Of a DNA stretch of 64,000 nt, positions 35,496 through 47,525 are shown piece by piece. The stretch comes from Pyrus communis (Eukaryota > Streptophyta > Magnoliopsida > Rosales > Rosaceae). The stretch's first letter is position 1. Every line of letters starts with the position of its first letter. The notes under the pieces are model-generated. The model was not told where the DNA came from. It did no database searches and saw nothing but the letters and a program-made list of their open reading frames with translations. The position numbers and the translations under genes were made by a program. The DNA lies in the NCBI RefSeq assembly GCF_963583255.1, contig NC_084817.1:6967121-7031120 (forward strand). The letters run 5' to 3'.

Positions 35496-35885
35496 CCAGA
35501 AAGATTTTAGAAGAAATTAAATTGACCCAAAGAAGTTTTAGAAGAAATTAAACAAGGAAGAAGAGAATTCAGCATATTGTACCAGTTGCTGAATTAGGTT
35601 GTAGCGGTGCATTGGCGAAGCAAAGTAGCACAGGTTGCCAAAGCAGATGAAGCAATCGGTATGAGGACGATGGAAGCAAAGCAGGTGTTAGGAGACGGGA
35701 TTAGCAATCTTCTCCTTTCGGAGGGGTCTCGCTAAGAACATCTAGCGAAGGATTTACTTGGAATGAGTCACACTTAGCCTCATTAAAGTTAGTCTCCTTT
35801 TGCACCAAACACGGACTAATAAGTCAGTCTACTCTAGTGAAACTTAAGGATGCCAAACAAACGTGCCCTAAGTGTTTGCCATGTA
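35496..35885. other. sequence after the end of block A
   Basis: It starts in a 34-bp-type tandem repeat (ACCCARARAGATTTTAGAAGAAATTA units, from about 35430 to 35550). I see nothing coding in the rest. Confidence 0.5.
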
Positions 35886-35890
35886 TTATC

Positions 35891-37013
35891 TGTTGGTTAT
35901 TTGTTATATTTTCTTAAAGATTCAAAACTCTATTTGTTATTTTAAATAATAAATATGAAGAGTCATATCTTTTACCAAGGGTTATATAGAGTTTTATAAA
36001 TAGGAAACTCCTCAAACGTTAATAGAATGATTAAAATGTCTTCCTTCTCTCCCTACAATAGTACTCATTTATGATCCTTATTATCTTCCTACTCATCTTG
36101 ATTATCAATGGGCAATTGATCACTACTTGGCACCCCGTCTACCGTAATTGTGCTTATGGATTAGACACTCTGTGAGATTCAAGGGTTGTATCTTGGAGTT
36201 GTAGATAGCCGTTATAACCGGCATGTAGGGAGGCATCTACGGCTTTAGGACAGTGACAACACACCTCTCTTGATATCACAGGCCAGATCATTCTTTACTT
36301 TTTCCTTTTTACTGCTTTATTTATTGATATATGTGTTTGATGCATTTGAGTATTATCTAATTGATTGAATTTACATGTGTATTATGATCATAATCATTTA
36401 TATTATCCTACAACTAAAGTCGTAAATAGCATCTCTACTATCGTGGAAATCCCTATGAATTTATATGTGTTGTTATTTTGGTTGTGTGATCAATTATCAC
36501 AATTTATTAATTTCGTAATTTAACGAAAAGGTGTTTGCATGTATATGCATCGATTATCCATGATACGTATCTCTTTATAGGACTACAGTATACATAGAAA
36601 TATTTTAAATTAGGGTTCTGACAGGTTGAATATAAGTTCAATATTCTTTGTGCTTTCTTGCTTGTGTAATTGTTTTCTTGGTACCTTCGATGACTTAGCA
36701 TTGTGGTATAAAAGATTGAGATTAGGAGTTTGCATCTAGAATTATTTGAAGAAAAAAAAACCTTTTAAACTCGTCACTTTTCTTGCCTGGTAAATATTCG
36801 TACAGGCATCAAATGCCAACAAGAATTATGTAGTCTTGCAGATCCTTCCTAGTACCACAAAATCCATATATTATTTGCTAAATTTCGTTGTGAGTTGATT
36901 GAGTTATGATCATTTTAAGCAATGACTTAGAATATGGAAATTCTGGACGAAAGCATGTTAATTTGGGTTTCAGATTCTATGTCGTCAAAAGGGAAAAGTA
37001 ATGCTCTATGTAG

Positions 37014-37057
<44 letters not shown>

Positions 37058-37787
37058 TACTAAGAAATAAGTGAAATTGGTTTTCTGGAACCAGTCATTG
37101 GAACAATTAATTTTATATATGATTATACCTACATGCTTCTTGTTCTTGAAACTGCATAACTGTTTGGTAATAATTAATTTGACCGAAAGGGGCTGGTATT
37201 ATAGTTTGATTGCATCTTTACATGGTACAAAACTTGGAAATGCAGTTAGATCGCATCTCTTTGATATTAGACACTTGCCTTTGATCATGTTTTTCGCAAA
37301 CTTGCATGGTTGCAGTTAAAAAAAAAAGACACAATCTGTCAAAAATCGTATAAAAAAACATACAGTATGACTTAAACGCTATAAGTAAAAGTTGGTTTAA
37401 TTGGGTGGTAAACTAAATCATAGAATATGAATTTATTGAGTTTTCATGGCTCTTTGATTTTCGTTTGTTAGACACCTTGTTATGTCTAAAAATTCATTCA
37501 TTGGCTCTTTGATTTTGCAGTATGTACTTTCAAAAGTTTTACTTGCACTATTAACTTCTAATGTTACTAATATTGTCAATCATTATATATATGAGTGATT
37601 ATATATTGACTACAGAAAAGTGTAATTTAAGATGGACTGCTGACTTTGTATGCCTCAGTTCTTTCAATGCATTTGATGATAAAATAATTTAATAAAATCA
37701 AAAGTGTAAATATAAGTCGGTGCCGTGTCACTATGGGATTTGGTCAAAACAGTATATTTGTTGATCTTCTTGGTTTATACTTTTGTA

Positions 37788-37820
<33 letters not shown>

Positions 37821-39671
37821 TGGGATAGTATATTTGGGTTTTATTTTTCAATCTCTTAACCAGATGTTACAAATTGTGAATTATATGTTGATTGAGTTTT
37901 GCTTTGTTGAATTTTGGTATCACAGTGAAAATAAAGCTACTTTTTGAGAACAAACAAATAATATTAAACTTTTTTTTCAAGGTGCGTGTAATTTACTCTT
38001 ACTTTTGATATCTTATATATACTGAAATTGATTTGAGATTTTCATGAAATTAATTTTTCTAATGAGCACCATAATGTGGTGGTATGTTTCATTGCTTGTA
38101 CTCATGTTTATTCTAGTGAAACTATGAATGATTCTGCACCTTAAACAATTTATATCTGAAGTTATGACTAAAATATTTTTAGCTTGCAGTTAGTTATAAC
38201 GTGCAGGTTTAAAAGCATTGACGAGCAAATATATGACCAATAAACTTATATATACCTTGTGAAGGCAATCATAATAAAATGACTTGTTAGTCATTTGTCT
38301 ACATGTCTCGTGGAGACTAAATGCAAAATTGTTGAGGGGAATGTGCTTAATCCCGTAAGGGAGTCACCTAAGGAAGAAATCCAACTTCTGTAATTGGAGA
38401 TCCCATGAAGGAAGTTCAATGTGGTAGAAACAATCCATATTGCGTGGCTAATTCTAGCACTCATATTATAATGAAGATATCCATGAGATATTCTTCCTCT
38501 TATCCCTATGACATTAGTGCTATTTTATGTGACATTAGGAAGGGTATTAACCCTGAATGAGTTTCGAGGCGGGCAATCTCCCGTAGGGTACATGTCACAT
38601 GTACTCTTAGAGAACTCATCTAAGTGAGAGTAGTTGTGAGGCCACAACTGTGAGGATTGGGCTATTCTCTAATAACTCTCATGAGAATCAAGATTAAGTG
38701 CATGGCCATAAATAGCGCTAACCCGCGCCAAGTTTTTTATCGATACCATATGTATTACATTTAGTATTCTGGTCAAAAGGAGTCTAGTTCAAGACATAGT
38801 TCACTATGATTCCTTCAGATGAAAGTTGTTAACACTAAGTGTAGGTTCAAGTCCAAAAGACACCTACACCCATTGCATGGAATACAAGTTGCCCAAATTT
38901 CTTCCATTAGTATCTATATGTTTTTGTCTTATACACTTATATGGAGTTTGAATCTTGTGGGGGATTGTTGGTTATTTGTTTTATTTTCTTAAAGATTCAA
39001 AACTTTACTTGTTATTATTTTAAATAATAAATATGAAAAGTCATATCAATTAGAGAAGTCATGTCTTTTACCAAAGGTTATATAGAGTTTTATAAATGGG
39101 AAACTCCTCAAAACGTTAATAGAACAATTAAAATGTCTTCCTTCTCTCCCTACAACAGTACTCATATATAATCCTTATTATCTTCCTACTCATCTTGATT
39201 ATCAATGGGCAATTAATCACTACTTGGCACCCCGTCTACTGTAATCGTGCTTATGCATTAGACACTCTGTGAGATTCAAGGGTTGTATTTTAGAGTTGTA
39301 GATAACTGTTATAACTGACGCGTAGAAAGGCGTCTACAGCTTTAGAACAATGACAACACGCCTCGCTTAATATCACAAGCAGATCATTCTTTACTTTTTC
39401 CTTTTTACTGCTTTATTTATTGATATATGTGTTTGATGCATTTAGATATTATCAAATTGATTGAATTTACATGTGTATTATGATCATAATCATTTATATT
39501 AAGGAAAAATAATGAAAAGGGCTTGAAAACTTTGAGTTTTAATGATAAGGACAAAATATAGGATAAATTGAATAATAACAGGATTGACTTTTTAGTGTAA
39601 AAATGTAGTTTTTTGTTAAAGTGAATAATATTGTGGGCTTTTCGTTAAAACTCCCTTTATATTATCCAACA
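35891..39671 (+). mobile_element. non-autonomous LTR retrotransposon, 3.8 kb
   Basis: LTRs 35891-36412 and 38966-39671 begin TGTTGGTTATTTGTT and end CTACA/CAACA. The duplication TTATC flanks the element (35886-35890, 39672-39676). A polypurine tract (TTGTGGGGGAT) precedes the right LTR, so it reads on the plus strand. The 2.55 kb interior has no gag or pol motif; it holds a TA microsatellite (about 37015-37054) and a poly-A run (about 37790-37819). The right LTR carries a MITE at 39502-39655. It probably needs proteins from another element. Confidence 0.85.
39502..39655. mobile_element. MITE with 9-bp duplication in the right LTR
   Basis: TTTATATTA flanks the insert (39493-39501 and 39656-39664). 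Ends are imperfect inverted repeats with an ACGAAAAGCCC/GAAAAGGGC-type core. The 154-bp element is absent from the left LTR. A 9-bp duplication suggests a Mutator-like origin. Confidence 0.65.
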
Positions 39672-39676
39672 TTATC

Positions 39677-40609
39677 TAATAGATAATTATCTGTCTTAAG
39701 GTAGACCTAAGTATTTGTTACATTTTGAATAGACTGATGCACACTACTCATCACACTAATCCTGTTCTCAACTTACACATAAGAATAATACGTGATTGAT
39801 AGACTAAGTATTCTTTTCGAAATTACCACTTAATTTACTCCATAAGTTTGCCTTTTCAGAGTGAATAGTAAAGTATGAAAGTATAATACGAGATTGATTT
39901 TTGGGCTGCCAGAGCCTTTTTAGAGTGAATAGTAAAAGTGATTGCTTGTCATCGCCAACAGGTAGGATAGCTCTAATGTGGGAGGCAAAACTGAAAAAAG
40001 CATGAACAGATTTCAAATTTTAATTTACACCAAATTGCCTTCTCAATTTTGAATGATGAAAGGTAATTTATTTTTATACTGATGTGTTTTAATAATTAAT
40101 TATTTTAAAAGAACTGTTATTAGCATTCAAAAAATTTCATTTATACTCCTCATAAATGTAGTTTTATTTCTAATTATATAAAGTTTAAAATGCAAAATGA
40201 AATTTTTGAAATGCCAATAATAATTTTCAATTTTAATTCCGAATACATTAACACTTTATTAGAGTTCAGGTTTTGTTTTTTTCATTCGATTCTTGATGGT
40301 AAACACTTGGGACAGGCCTATTTATTTGGGCATGTTTACTTACCAAGTTATCGGAATAAGGATATGGAGAATTTGGTATCAAATAAACAATCACATGTTA
40401 ATCTCATTTCTCATTGATTTTTTTTCACTTTTCAGGTACGAGAATACCCAGATGCATTTATGTTTTCCATTCTTTTGGTTCTAGCAAACATAAGAATATG
40501 AATGATATCAATTTCTTACAAATTTATTTTTTGTAAGTAAAACAAGCCTGGTCTAAAACTATATTAATAGAATTCTGGTTGTCAATTAAATTTCTATGAA
40601 ATTACCATT
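39677..40609. other. AT-rich intergenic DNA
   Basis: No supported gene or element boundary seen. A repeated AGAGTGAATAGTAAA phrase at about 39858 and 39921 points to a small local duplication. Confidence 0.45.
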
Positions 40610-40614
40610 CTAAC

Positions 40615-40909
40615 TGTAACATCCCACATCGTCCAGGGGAGTGGATCATGTAAGCCTTATATGTATATTCTCATCTCTACCTATCACGAGGCCTTTTAGG
40701 AGCTCACTGGCTTTGGGTTCCATGAGAACTCCGAAGTTAAGCGAGTAGCGCGCAAGAGCACTCCCATGATGGGTGACCCACTGGAAAGTTCTCGTGTGAG
40801 TTGCCAGAAATAAAACCATGAGGGTGCGGTAGGGGTCCAAAACGGACAATATCGTGCTACGGTGGAGTTGTGTCCGGGATGTGGTGGGGGTCCGAGTCGG
40901 GATGTGACA
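40615..40909 (+). mobile_element. Cassandra-type solo LTR with 5S rRNA-like sequence
   Basis: The 295-bp LTR begins TGTAACATCCCACATCG and ends GGGATGTGACA, flanked by the duplication CTAAC (40610-40614, 40910-40914). Positions about 40700-40803 resemble plant 5S rRNA: GAACTCCGAAGTTAAGCG (40726-40743, overlapping the A box) and GATGGGTGACCC (40768-40779, C box). Cassandra elements are TRIMs known to carry 5S sequence with polymerase III promoter boxes in their LTRs. No second LTR or interior lies nearby, so it is a solo LTR. Confidence 0.92.
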
Positions 40910-40914
40910 CTAAC

Positions 40915-41470
40915 CTTCTAATTAAAATTGAAAAGAAAAAAAAATATAAGCAATTTAGTAATTACAAACCACAAATTATTTTTGTATGCAAACCTCATAA
41001 CCATGTAATAATAACATAATCGCCCACCTCACTTGTCTCTAACCCACCTGCAAATTATGTAGGCTCTTCCTCTCCTCCAAAACCCTAATTGCCCTCTGCC
41101 AGACCTACCACCCAAAAACTTCTCCCACATCCTCTGCGTTTTCCCCCATGACCCTTTTATCGCCGCCCCCTGCCTCTTTGACCCATGAACCCTAGACTGG
41201 AGCACCTCCCACCATGAATCGGCATCCAATGTTCTGAAGGTATGAGCCTCATTATTTAGTCTCTACATCTTATGCAAGGTTGGAGGAAGAAATTTTTACG
41301 CATTAAAAATCTCTTGCAATTCATTAGATGTGTCATTGAAATACATATATTAATCATGATTTATCACTCCTCGATTACTTATTTTGTTGCATTCGATTGT
41401 TTTTACCCTTTGTTGCAGGGTTTGGTTTCATCCAAGTAGAGTTCCATATTATACAACTTTTGGGAGATGT
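40915..41470. other. intergenic DNA upstream of the second SERAC1-like gene
   Basis: It includes a C-rich stretch at 41030-41230 with no recognised product in any frame. No supported gene. Confidence 0.4.
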
Positions 41471-41694
41471 ACTAGGATTTGGATCCTATCCGGATCCAAA
41501 TTGTGGGGATTCTAGAGATTCTTACATCTTACCCATTCATCGTACATCGTGCAGTCAGAAATTATTTGACTTTTTTTATTTAAAAATTAAACACAAATAA
41601 TATCTGACGAAAGCTAGCCACATGATGTACGATGAACGGCTATGATGTGAGGATCCCTAGGATCCCCACAAAGAGGATCCTTATCCGAAGTACT
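41471..41694. mobile_element. foldback (hairpin) MITE-like element
   Basis: The two halves are inverted copies: left GGATCCAAATTGTGGGGAT and TCATCGTACATCGTG, right ATCCCCACAAAGAGGATCC and ATGTACGATGAACGG. A spacer of about 80 bp separates them. A second partial copy of the right arm lies at about 41735-41795, giving a tandem repeat of about 100 bp. Non-coding. Confidence 0.7.
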
Positions 41695-42250
41695 AAAGTT
41701 AGTGATGATTTTAGTGTTGTAAGTAATAATACGACAAACGACTATGATGCGAGGATCCCTATGATCCCCACAAAGAGGATCCTCATCCAATCGAAGTTAG
41801 TGATAATTTTAGTGTTGCATGTAATAATATCTTAACAAATTATTATAAAATTTTCAAAGTATTGCCTAACTCATAAGTTTGGTTTTATTTTACTAATGTT
41901 AGTAATTATTTTTCATAAATTCATGTAACTCATACCATAATGGAAAGAAAATTAAATTGCACACGAATAACGCCTGTACTGGTTGCTAGTGTTCATTATG
42001 TTTCCTTTCTTAATCCAATGACTACTCATTCTAATTTCTTCTTATTCTAATTAAGCATACAATAAGAGAACTTCCCTCCACAGGTGAGCCACGTGCGCAT
42101 TCCTTGCGCATCGGTTGATTTAAACAAATCTCGACCTTCCATTTTTTTTTATTCAAATGAAAACGAGTCGCTAAATTTGATTTGTTCAACTGATGTGCAT
42201 GTGGCTCATGTGCAGTAGCGAAACTCTCCATACAATCTCCAATTCCCCAA

Positions 42251-42991
42251 ATGTTGCTCCGCCTCTGTTACACAACCCGCCGCTACTGCCACCACCACCG
42301 TCATCACAATCCCGCCCGCTTATTTTCCTCTTCCACTTCCAGAAACCCCGACGAGCCCCCCAACAATTTCAAGAATTCCGATCAAGTCCCCCATCCTCCG
42401 TCTGTTCTACACCGCCGCTTAAACCCTCTGTATTCTGTCCCTGGCGCTTCCTCTCTCCCTCACGCCGCCGCTATCGTGCTCTCCGGCACTCTCGCCTCCG
42501 CCCTGATCGCCTTGTTCGTCGTCGTTTCGACGGACTGCTACGACAAGTCGTTGAATCCTGTACATAACGGAGTACGACATGCCGTCCTCAAATCCACCAA
42601 GTCGTTCAGGAAGCTTCTCCACCACGCTAAACAGACCGGCGTCGGCGCCTCCGTTCTCTGGCACTCTCTCAGCCCCATCTTGTCCTCTGCCAACCACGAG
42701 GTCCGCTCCGGCTTCGAGCTCCGGGTCGCTGCATTCCTTGCCGATATTGCCGCCGCCAATGCCAGCCGAAGGGTCGCCCTTGTTGGGGCTGGAGGTGGCG
42801 CCGTTGTCGATTGGCTGCTCGAGTCGGTGGCTGTCCCTAGGGATGGGTGTGGGAGCCAGGCCGAGTCGGCTAGAGCTCTCGCCTTCTTGATCTCCGATCC
42901 TAATGTGTCCGCCCCCGTGCTGGGCAGGCCCGGCGCCGTTCCCAATCTCTTTAGGTTCACTTTCTCCTGCCAGCCTCATCCGTCTAAGAAG
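42251..42991 (+). CDS. SERAC1-like protein, copy 2, first exon
   Basis: Exon 1 of a second SERAC1-like gene: 247 codons, open, ending SKK at a good donor (AAG|GTAAGC), phase 0. The N-terminus is rich in Arg/His/Ser without acidic residues for 33 residues (MLLRLCYTTRRYC to SSSTSRNP), typical of a mitochondrial presequence. A membrane segment follows at about residues 72-93 (AAAIVLSGTLASALIALFVV). The rest is helical, armadillo-like sequence (ELRVAAFLADIAAANASRRV, SARALAFLISDPNVSAP). The exon is GC-rich against an AT-rich setting, so long antisense frames appear but are not real. Only 61 bp after the donor, block B begins. Later exons of the family appear at 59955. I chose this ATG as the first one with a targeting sequence. 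Confidence 0.8.
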
Positions 42992-43052
42992 GTAAGCTTT
43001 CTCCATTCTTCTCTTGAATTTCGTTGAATTTTTCGAATTAGGAAATGTTTGG

Positions 43053-43882
43053 ACCCAGCAATCCAGGAGTTTCTTATGCCAAGTATTTGGAGGGGCTTGC
43101 AGCACATTCTGCTCCATTGTTCCTCTGCCACTTCTACAATATCTACATTTCGCATATAGCTGGTGGGCAGGTCATTGCAAGACAGGTACTTTTCGAGTTT
43201 TCGGGATTCTTTAATCCTGCCTAAATGATTCTCAGTCTTGAAATTTATGTTAATTGTTCTGAATTCTGAGGCGGTGTTGCTGAAGTTGCGTAAATTCTAG
43301 AGTACATCAGCGTATGACATACATTATTGAATTTGCGGGGGGAAATGTGACGGAATTTAGTGTGCGACTCTAAGATTAAGCCGCTTAAAATACAATGCAT
43401 TGATGTAGAGTAGAAGGTCTCCAACTTTCAGCCCATTTCGTTGAAGCATGAAAGTTTTGATCTTTGTGTGGAAAGATGAGGTTTTTTCTAGTGCTTTTTT
43501 ACAGTACGGAATCAACTGACTAGTAACTACTTTTGCATTCTGCAAACTGGGATTGGTGAATTTCAGGTATCTGAGAAGTTGCTGGAAGGAAGGGAGTTGG
43601 GGTTTTACACATGGGAAGGGGACGTGCAGGAGTTGTTGAAAGGTGTTCGTGAGAAGGTCAACAAGCTTGGAGAGGTTAATGCCTGAGAAACTATTTGTAT
43701 ATGGTCTCATTTGGTTGAGTTTCTAGTTGTGTTTACTTCCTAGTACTTAGAAGTTGGAAATTTTTGTTTTGTGAGTACAGCATTGGACTCGAGATGACAA
43801 AAACAAACGCTTAAAAGAAACAACAAAATCATTTCGGTATTTGGGGCAGACAGTTCGTTGGATCATCCTAGAGCCCAAGTAA
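43053..43882 (+). pseudogene. HO2: heme oxygenase 2-like 3' fragment (block B)
   Basis: Only the last exons are present: part of one exon at 43053-43185 (SNPGVSYAKYLEGLAAHSAPL to GGQVIARQ), then 43567-43674 (VSEKLLEGRELGFYTWEGD, ending NKLGE) and 43781-43882 (HWTRDDKNKRLKETTKSF to ILEPK, stop). All introns are GT-AG and all frames are open, unlike block A, whose second of these exons is mostly deleted. There is no 5' half: the fragment starts mid-exon at the duplication edge. Alone it cannot give a heme oxygenase. It could be used as 3' exons by the SERAC1-like exon 1 upstream. Confidence 0.88.
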
Positions 43883-46800
43883 TCTGAATCAAACTGCTCG
43901 GGAGATCACTTATCGTTAAGAATGTCTAAATTTATTTTCTCCTTTCTTTTTTTGAATTTCTCAGATATTAATAGCTGCTTTCAAACATTGGTTGCTAAAT
44001 TCATCCTTGCATTTTCTGGTGCATTTGTGTCACAGCAGTGATCGCTAGCAATGGTTTTCTGTTCTGTTATCAGGTAGCATTGGTCTAGGGTGGACTCATT
44101 TTTGTGTAGAAGGTGATTTTTCGACAGGCTTAACTCTACGAGCTGGAGATGAACACCATTGCATCACTTATCTAGAGAGAAGACGAGGACGTCTTGTATA
44201 CTTTTCTTCCGTAAGGCTGCGCTGAGCACAAGAAGCAGCTTCTGCGCAAGAATCGTGGATTTTCCTAGTCTTTCAGATTTTGGAAGCCCTTGTAGTAGTA
44301 TCGTAGTCTTAGGATGATGTACAAGGGGATTGAGAAAGCACCCAAACTGCAACTAGATAGTTTTAAGGGAAGAATATGTTAACAAATGCAAGAATATTGA
44401 TACTGAATTATTACTGAGTTAACTCAGAGATGGCAATTTTAAACCTCTTTTGATTTGTATGGGTGGATGACTGGGATGACACTTTATGGATTTAAACATA
44501 GTATCGATACATATATAAATAAATTTTGTTATATTACAGGTGGAATAATAATGCCACATAAGAATTTGATGATTACACTAGGAAAAAAAATCACTCCACC
44601 AAATTATTCCAGTTGTATTACTGTATCTATATTATCGATTTTTTTTTCATTTGATTTAATTGTTTAGATAAATGCTCTAGTACATGGTCTAATATCTTAG
44701 TAGATATGGTGTTGGCCTTTTACATATGCGTTCGGTTTGAAATTTCTTCTTTCTCCTAAATTATTTTAATTGTTTTGAACTCTCTCCATTCCCCTTAATA
44801 ATAGTAATAGTAAATTGAAAAAACAAAAAGATAAAACCTCTATGGGATGACTCAGTGATTGGAGACGAATTTCAAGTCTGTATTTCACGCAGCACTTCCT
44901 GGATTTGATTTTCTGGCACTTCTAGATCACACTATTGTCTGGTGACTAAAGAGATGCTGAAATGATTCTGTAAGTCTTCTCGACTTCCAAAAAAGTGAAC
45001 TATTATGACAAAACTATCAGCTCCTCTCCCTTAATGAAAAAACAATAAGATATATAAATGCTCTACTATGACAGTGAGTTTAGGAGCACGTGCTGCTTAA
45101 GACCAATTCAGATTCCCAATCGGATCAAGTGGGGAAGTCAAACAACGTAATGCAGACTATAAATTAGACTAATTAGTTTGATAATCCAACAAAAGATAAG
45201 GGGAGATTTATTTTATAATCGGGTGTGTTATTTACATATTTTTTAAATTTTCGGACAATTTTTATTAATTTTTATCTTTTAATTTTCTTTAATTTATATA
45301 ATTCGATGACGAAAAATTAAAAAAATATATGAGAAGTACAAAGGAGTTATGGATATCATAACTCTTTTACAATATCTAGCGTTTTTAATTGATAATACAT
45401 TAGGGATTGATATATGATACGTAACAGTGAAATTGAAAGCCTTCGTAAAAGAAGCGATGCAACGTGGGAGGTCAGCTTATCACAGAATATGAATCCCCTG
45501 CTTCTTTGACCTCCTGTCCCCTCTCAACAAAAAACATGCATTATCATATAACATTTGCATTGTAATAACTTAGCAGCAAATGGGTTAAAAAATTCATGAG
45601 CCACACATGCCACGATCAACAATGCAACTGGTCGACAAATTTGCGTCCCTAAAGATCGCGAATCGACAATCGAAAGACTCTTGTTAATTTAGAGATAATA
45701 TTTAAGTGCTGACCATAAGACGTAGTAAACTTTTGGCCTAAACATTAATAATTTGTGGTCAAGTTCTAGTGGCAAGTTGTACATATCGATACGGGGCTTC
45801 CTGTCCTTACGTGGCTTATGGTTTGGTTATGGCAGCTCACTTATAAGACTTGAGTTCTGTGCTTCTGGAACTTCCAGCAATGTCTTCAAGTCTCAACCAA
45901 ATATATAGCAAATAATATTTTAAAGAAATTATAATGGTATTATTATCAAAGTAATATTTTTCTTTTGAAAATTTTACTAGTAAATAGTTGAAAAAATTCT
46001 ATAAATTATTTTGTTACAGTAATCGAACCTAGTTTTGATTTCGATCCATGAAGTCAGTAAACGTTTGGGTAGTAGAATCATTTCAATTCTTGACTTTTAT
46101 GTATTTACTAACACATAAACATGAGCATTTCTAATTTATGACTTCTCTTTGCGTTTGCAAACACATGAAAATTAACGAGTTATATAAATTTCATATTATA
46201 CTTTGCATTTGTAATTCAATACGTGAAAAATTAAGAATTAAATTGATTAGAAATATAGTTTATATCATTTTATTTATTCTCTCCATATTGCCCTAGGTAA
46301 CATTTCTAAATTCAGCCTATCCAAAACCCTAGGCAACATTTCTAAATTCAGCATGTCCAAAAGCCTAGGCAGCGTTTAATTTCAGAAAAATTGTCCAATG
46401 AAATTACAAAGTCTAGATCCAAGTAATAAATATAGTGTGGCCACGAGTCTAGAGATAAAAGATAGGGATCCATCTAAATCTTGATTGACAAGCCCTGATC
46501 CCAATATCCCTCTAATACCTGGATGGGTACATGCTAGCTGACACCCAAGGGTAACGAAGCTATTTTAAACATGCCTACAAAGAAAATATGTAATTATAAA
46601 GAAAAATGCCATTAACGTGTGCATACAACTAATCAAGAATAATGTGAAAGAATTATTATAAAAAGATATGAACAAAGGAATGAGTCCTACACAGAGAAGA
46701 CTCGAAGATACCTATGCGTAAGTGCCCTAACGCCGAGATCGTGTGCCTTGATTCTAACTCCTGAAGGGGGCGTAAAACAAAGGATGAGTGGACCAAAGTT

Positions 46801-47039
46801 TATAATAATAATACTAATAATAAGAAAACCATTTTCTTTCTAAACATACTAACCCCACCTATTTTGAAAACACATATGTATAGTATGACATAATAGGTTT
46901 TCTAAAAACTCTAGCATGCCATGAAAAACATTTGTAAAACAAGTATGTAGAATCCAAAGCACTAGTGCTCAGTAAAGGTAATATAGTCGCCCGAAGGCAA
47001 ATCTGTAAAACATCCGTAAATCACATCATTGATGTACTC
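43883..47039. other. intergenic DNA of block B
   Basis: Colinear with block A 3044-7040 but without the two hAT-type insertions. It keeps about 200 bp lost from block A at about 44118-44315. A possible exon at 44074-44209 follows CAG and ends CTTCC|GTAAGG, reading SIGLGWTHFCVEG and TLRAGDEHHCITYLERRRG; I cannot name it. No other gene seen. Confidence 0.5.
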
Positions 47040-47299
47040 AACTAGGGGTATCATAGTGACTTGAAGGCATAACCATCACCCGAAGGTGAAGTTGTACGAC
47101 ACTGGGATACACAAGTGAAGAAATATAGGGTTCATCACCTGAAGGTGAAGCTGTACGACTTTGGGTTACGCTAGAGAAGAAACATATATATATATATATA
47201 TATGTATATGTATGTATATATGTATGTATATGTATGTATATGTAGTGGGTCCATCACTCGAAGGTGAAGCTGTACGACTCTGGGTTACGCCAGAGAAGA

Positions 47300-47344
<45 letters not shown>

Positions 47345-47525
47345 GATCCATCACCTGAAGGTGAAGCAGTACAACTTTGGGTTACGCTAGAGAAGAAATA
47401 TAGGGTCCATCACTTGAAGGTGAAGCTCTACGACTCTGGGTTACGCGGCTTACGCCAGAGAAGAAATATAGGGTCTATCGCCTAAAGGTGAAGCTGTATG
47501 ACTCTGGGTTATGCCAGAGAAGAAA
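47040..47525. repeat. minisatellite, block B copy
   Basis: Same 60-bp-type unit as 7040-7500, about seven copies. The TA/TATG microsatellites between units are longer here (about 47184-47243 and 47304-47340). Confidence 0.85.

Noticed and set aside
40700..40803. A 5S rRNA gene
   Set aside because: The similarity is clear, but the sequence is embedded in a 295-bp LTR with TG/CA ends and a CTAAC duplication, and it differs from true 5S at many sites. It is the Cassandra-type LTR.
42419..43117. Antisense 232-residue frame opposite the SERAC1-like exon
   Set aside because: It mirrors a GC-rich real exon and runs over the splice donor and the duplication junction. No family motif is seen.
47161..47358. 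Tyr/Ile-rich open frames on both strands
   Set aside because: They are TA/TATG microsatellite translations within the minisatellite.
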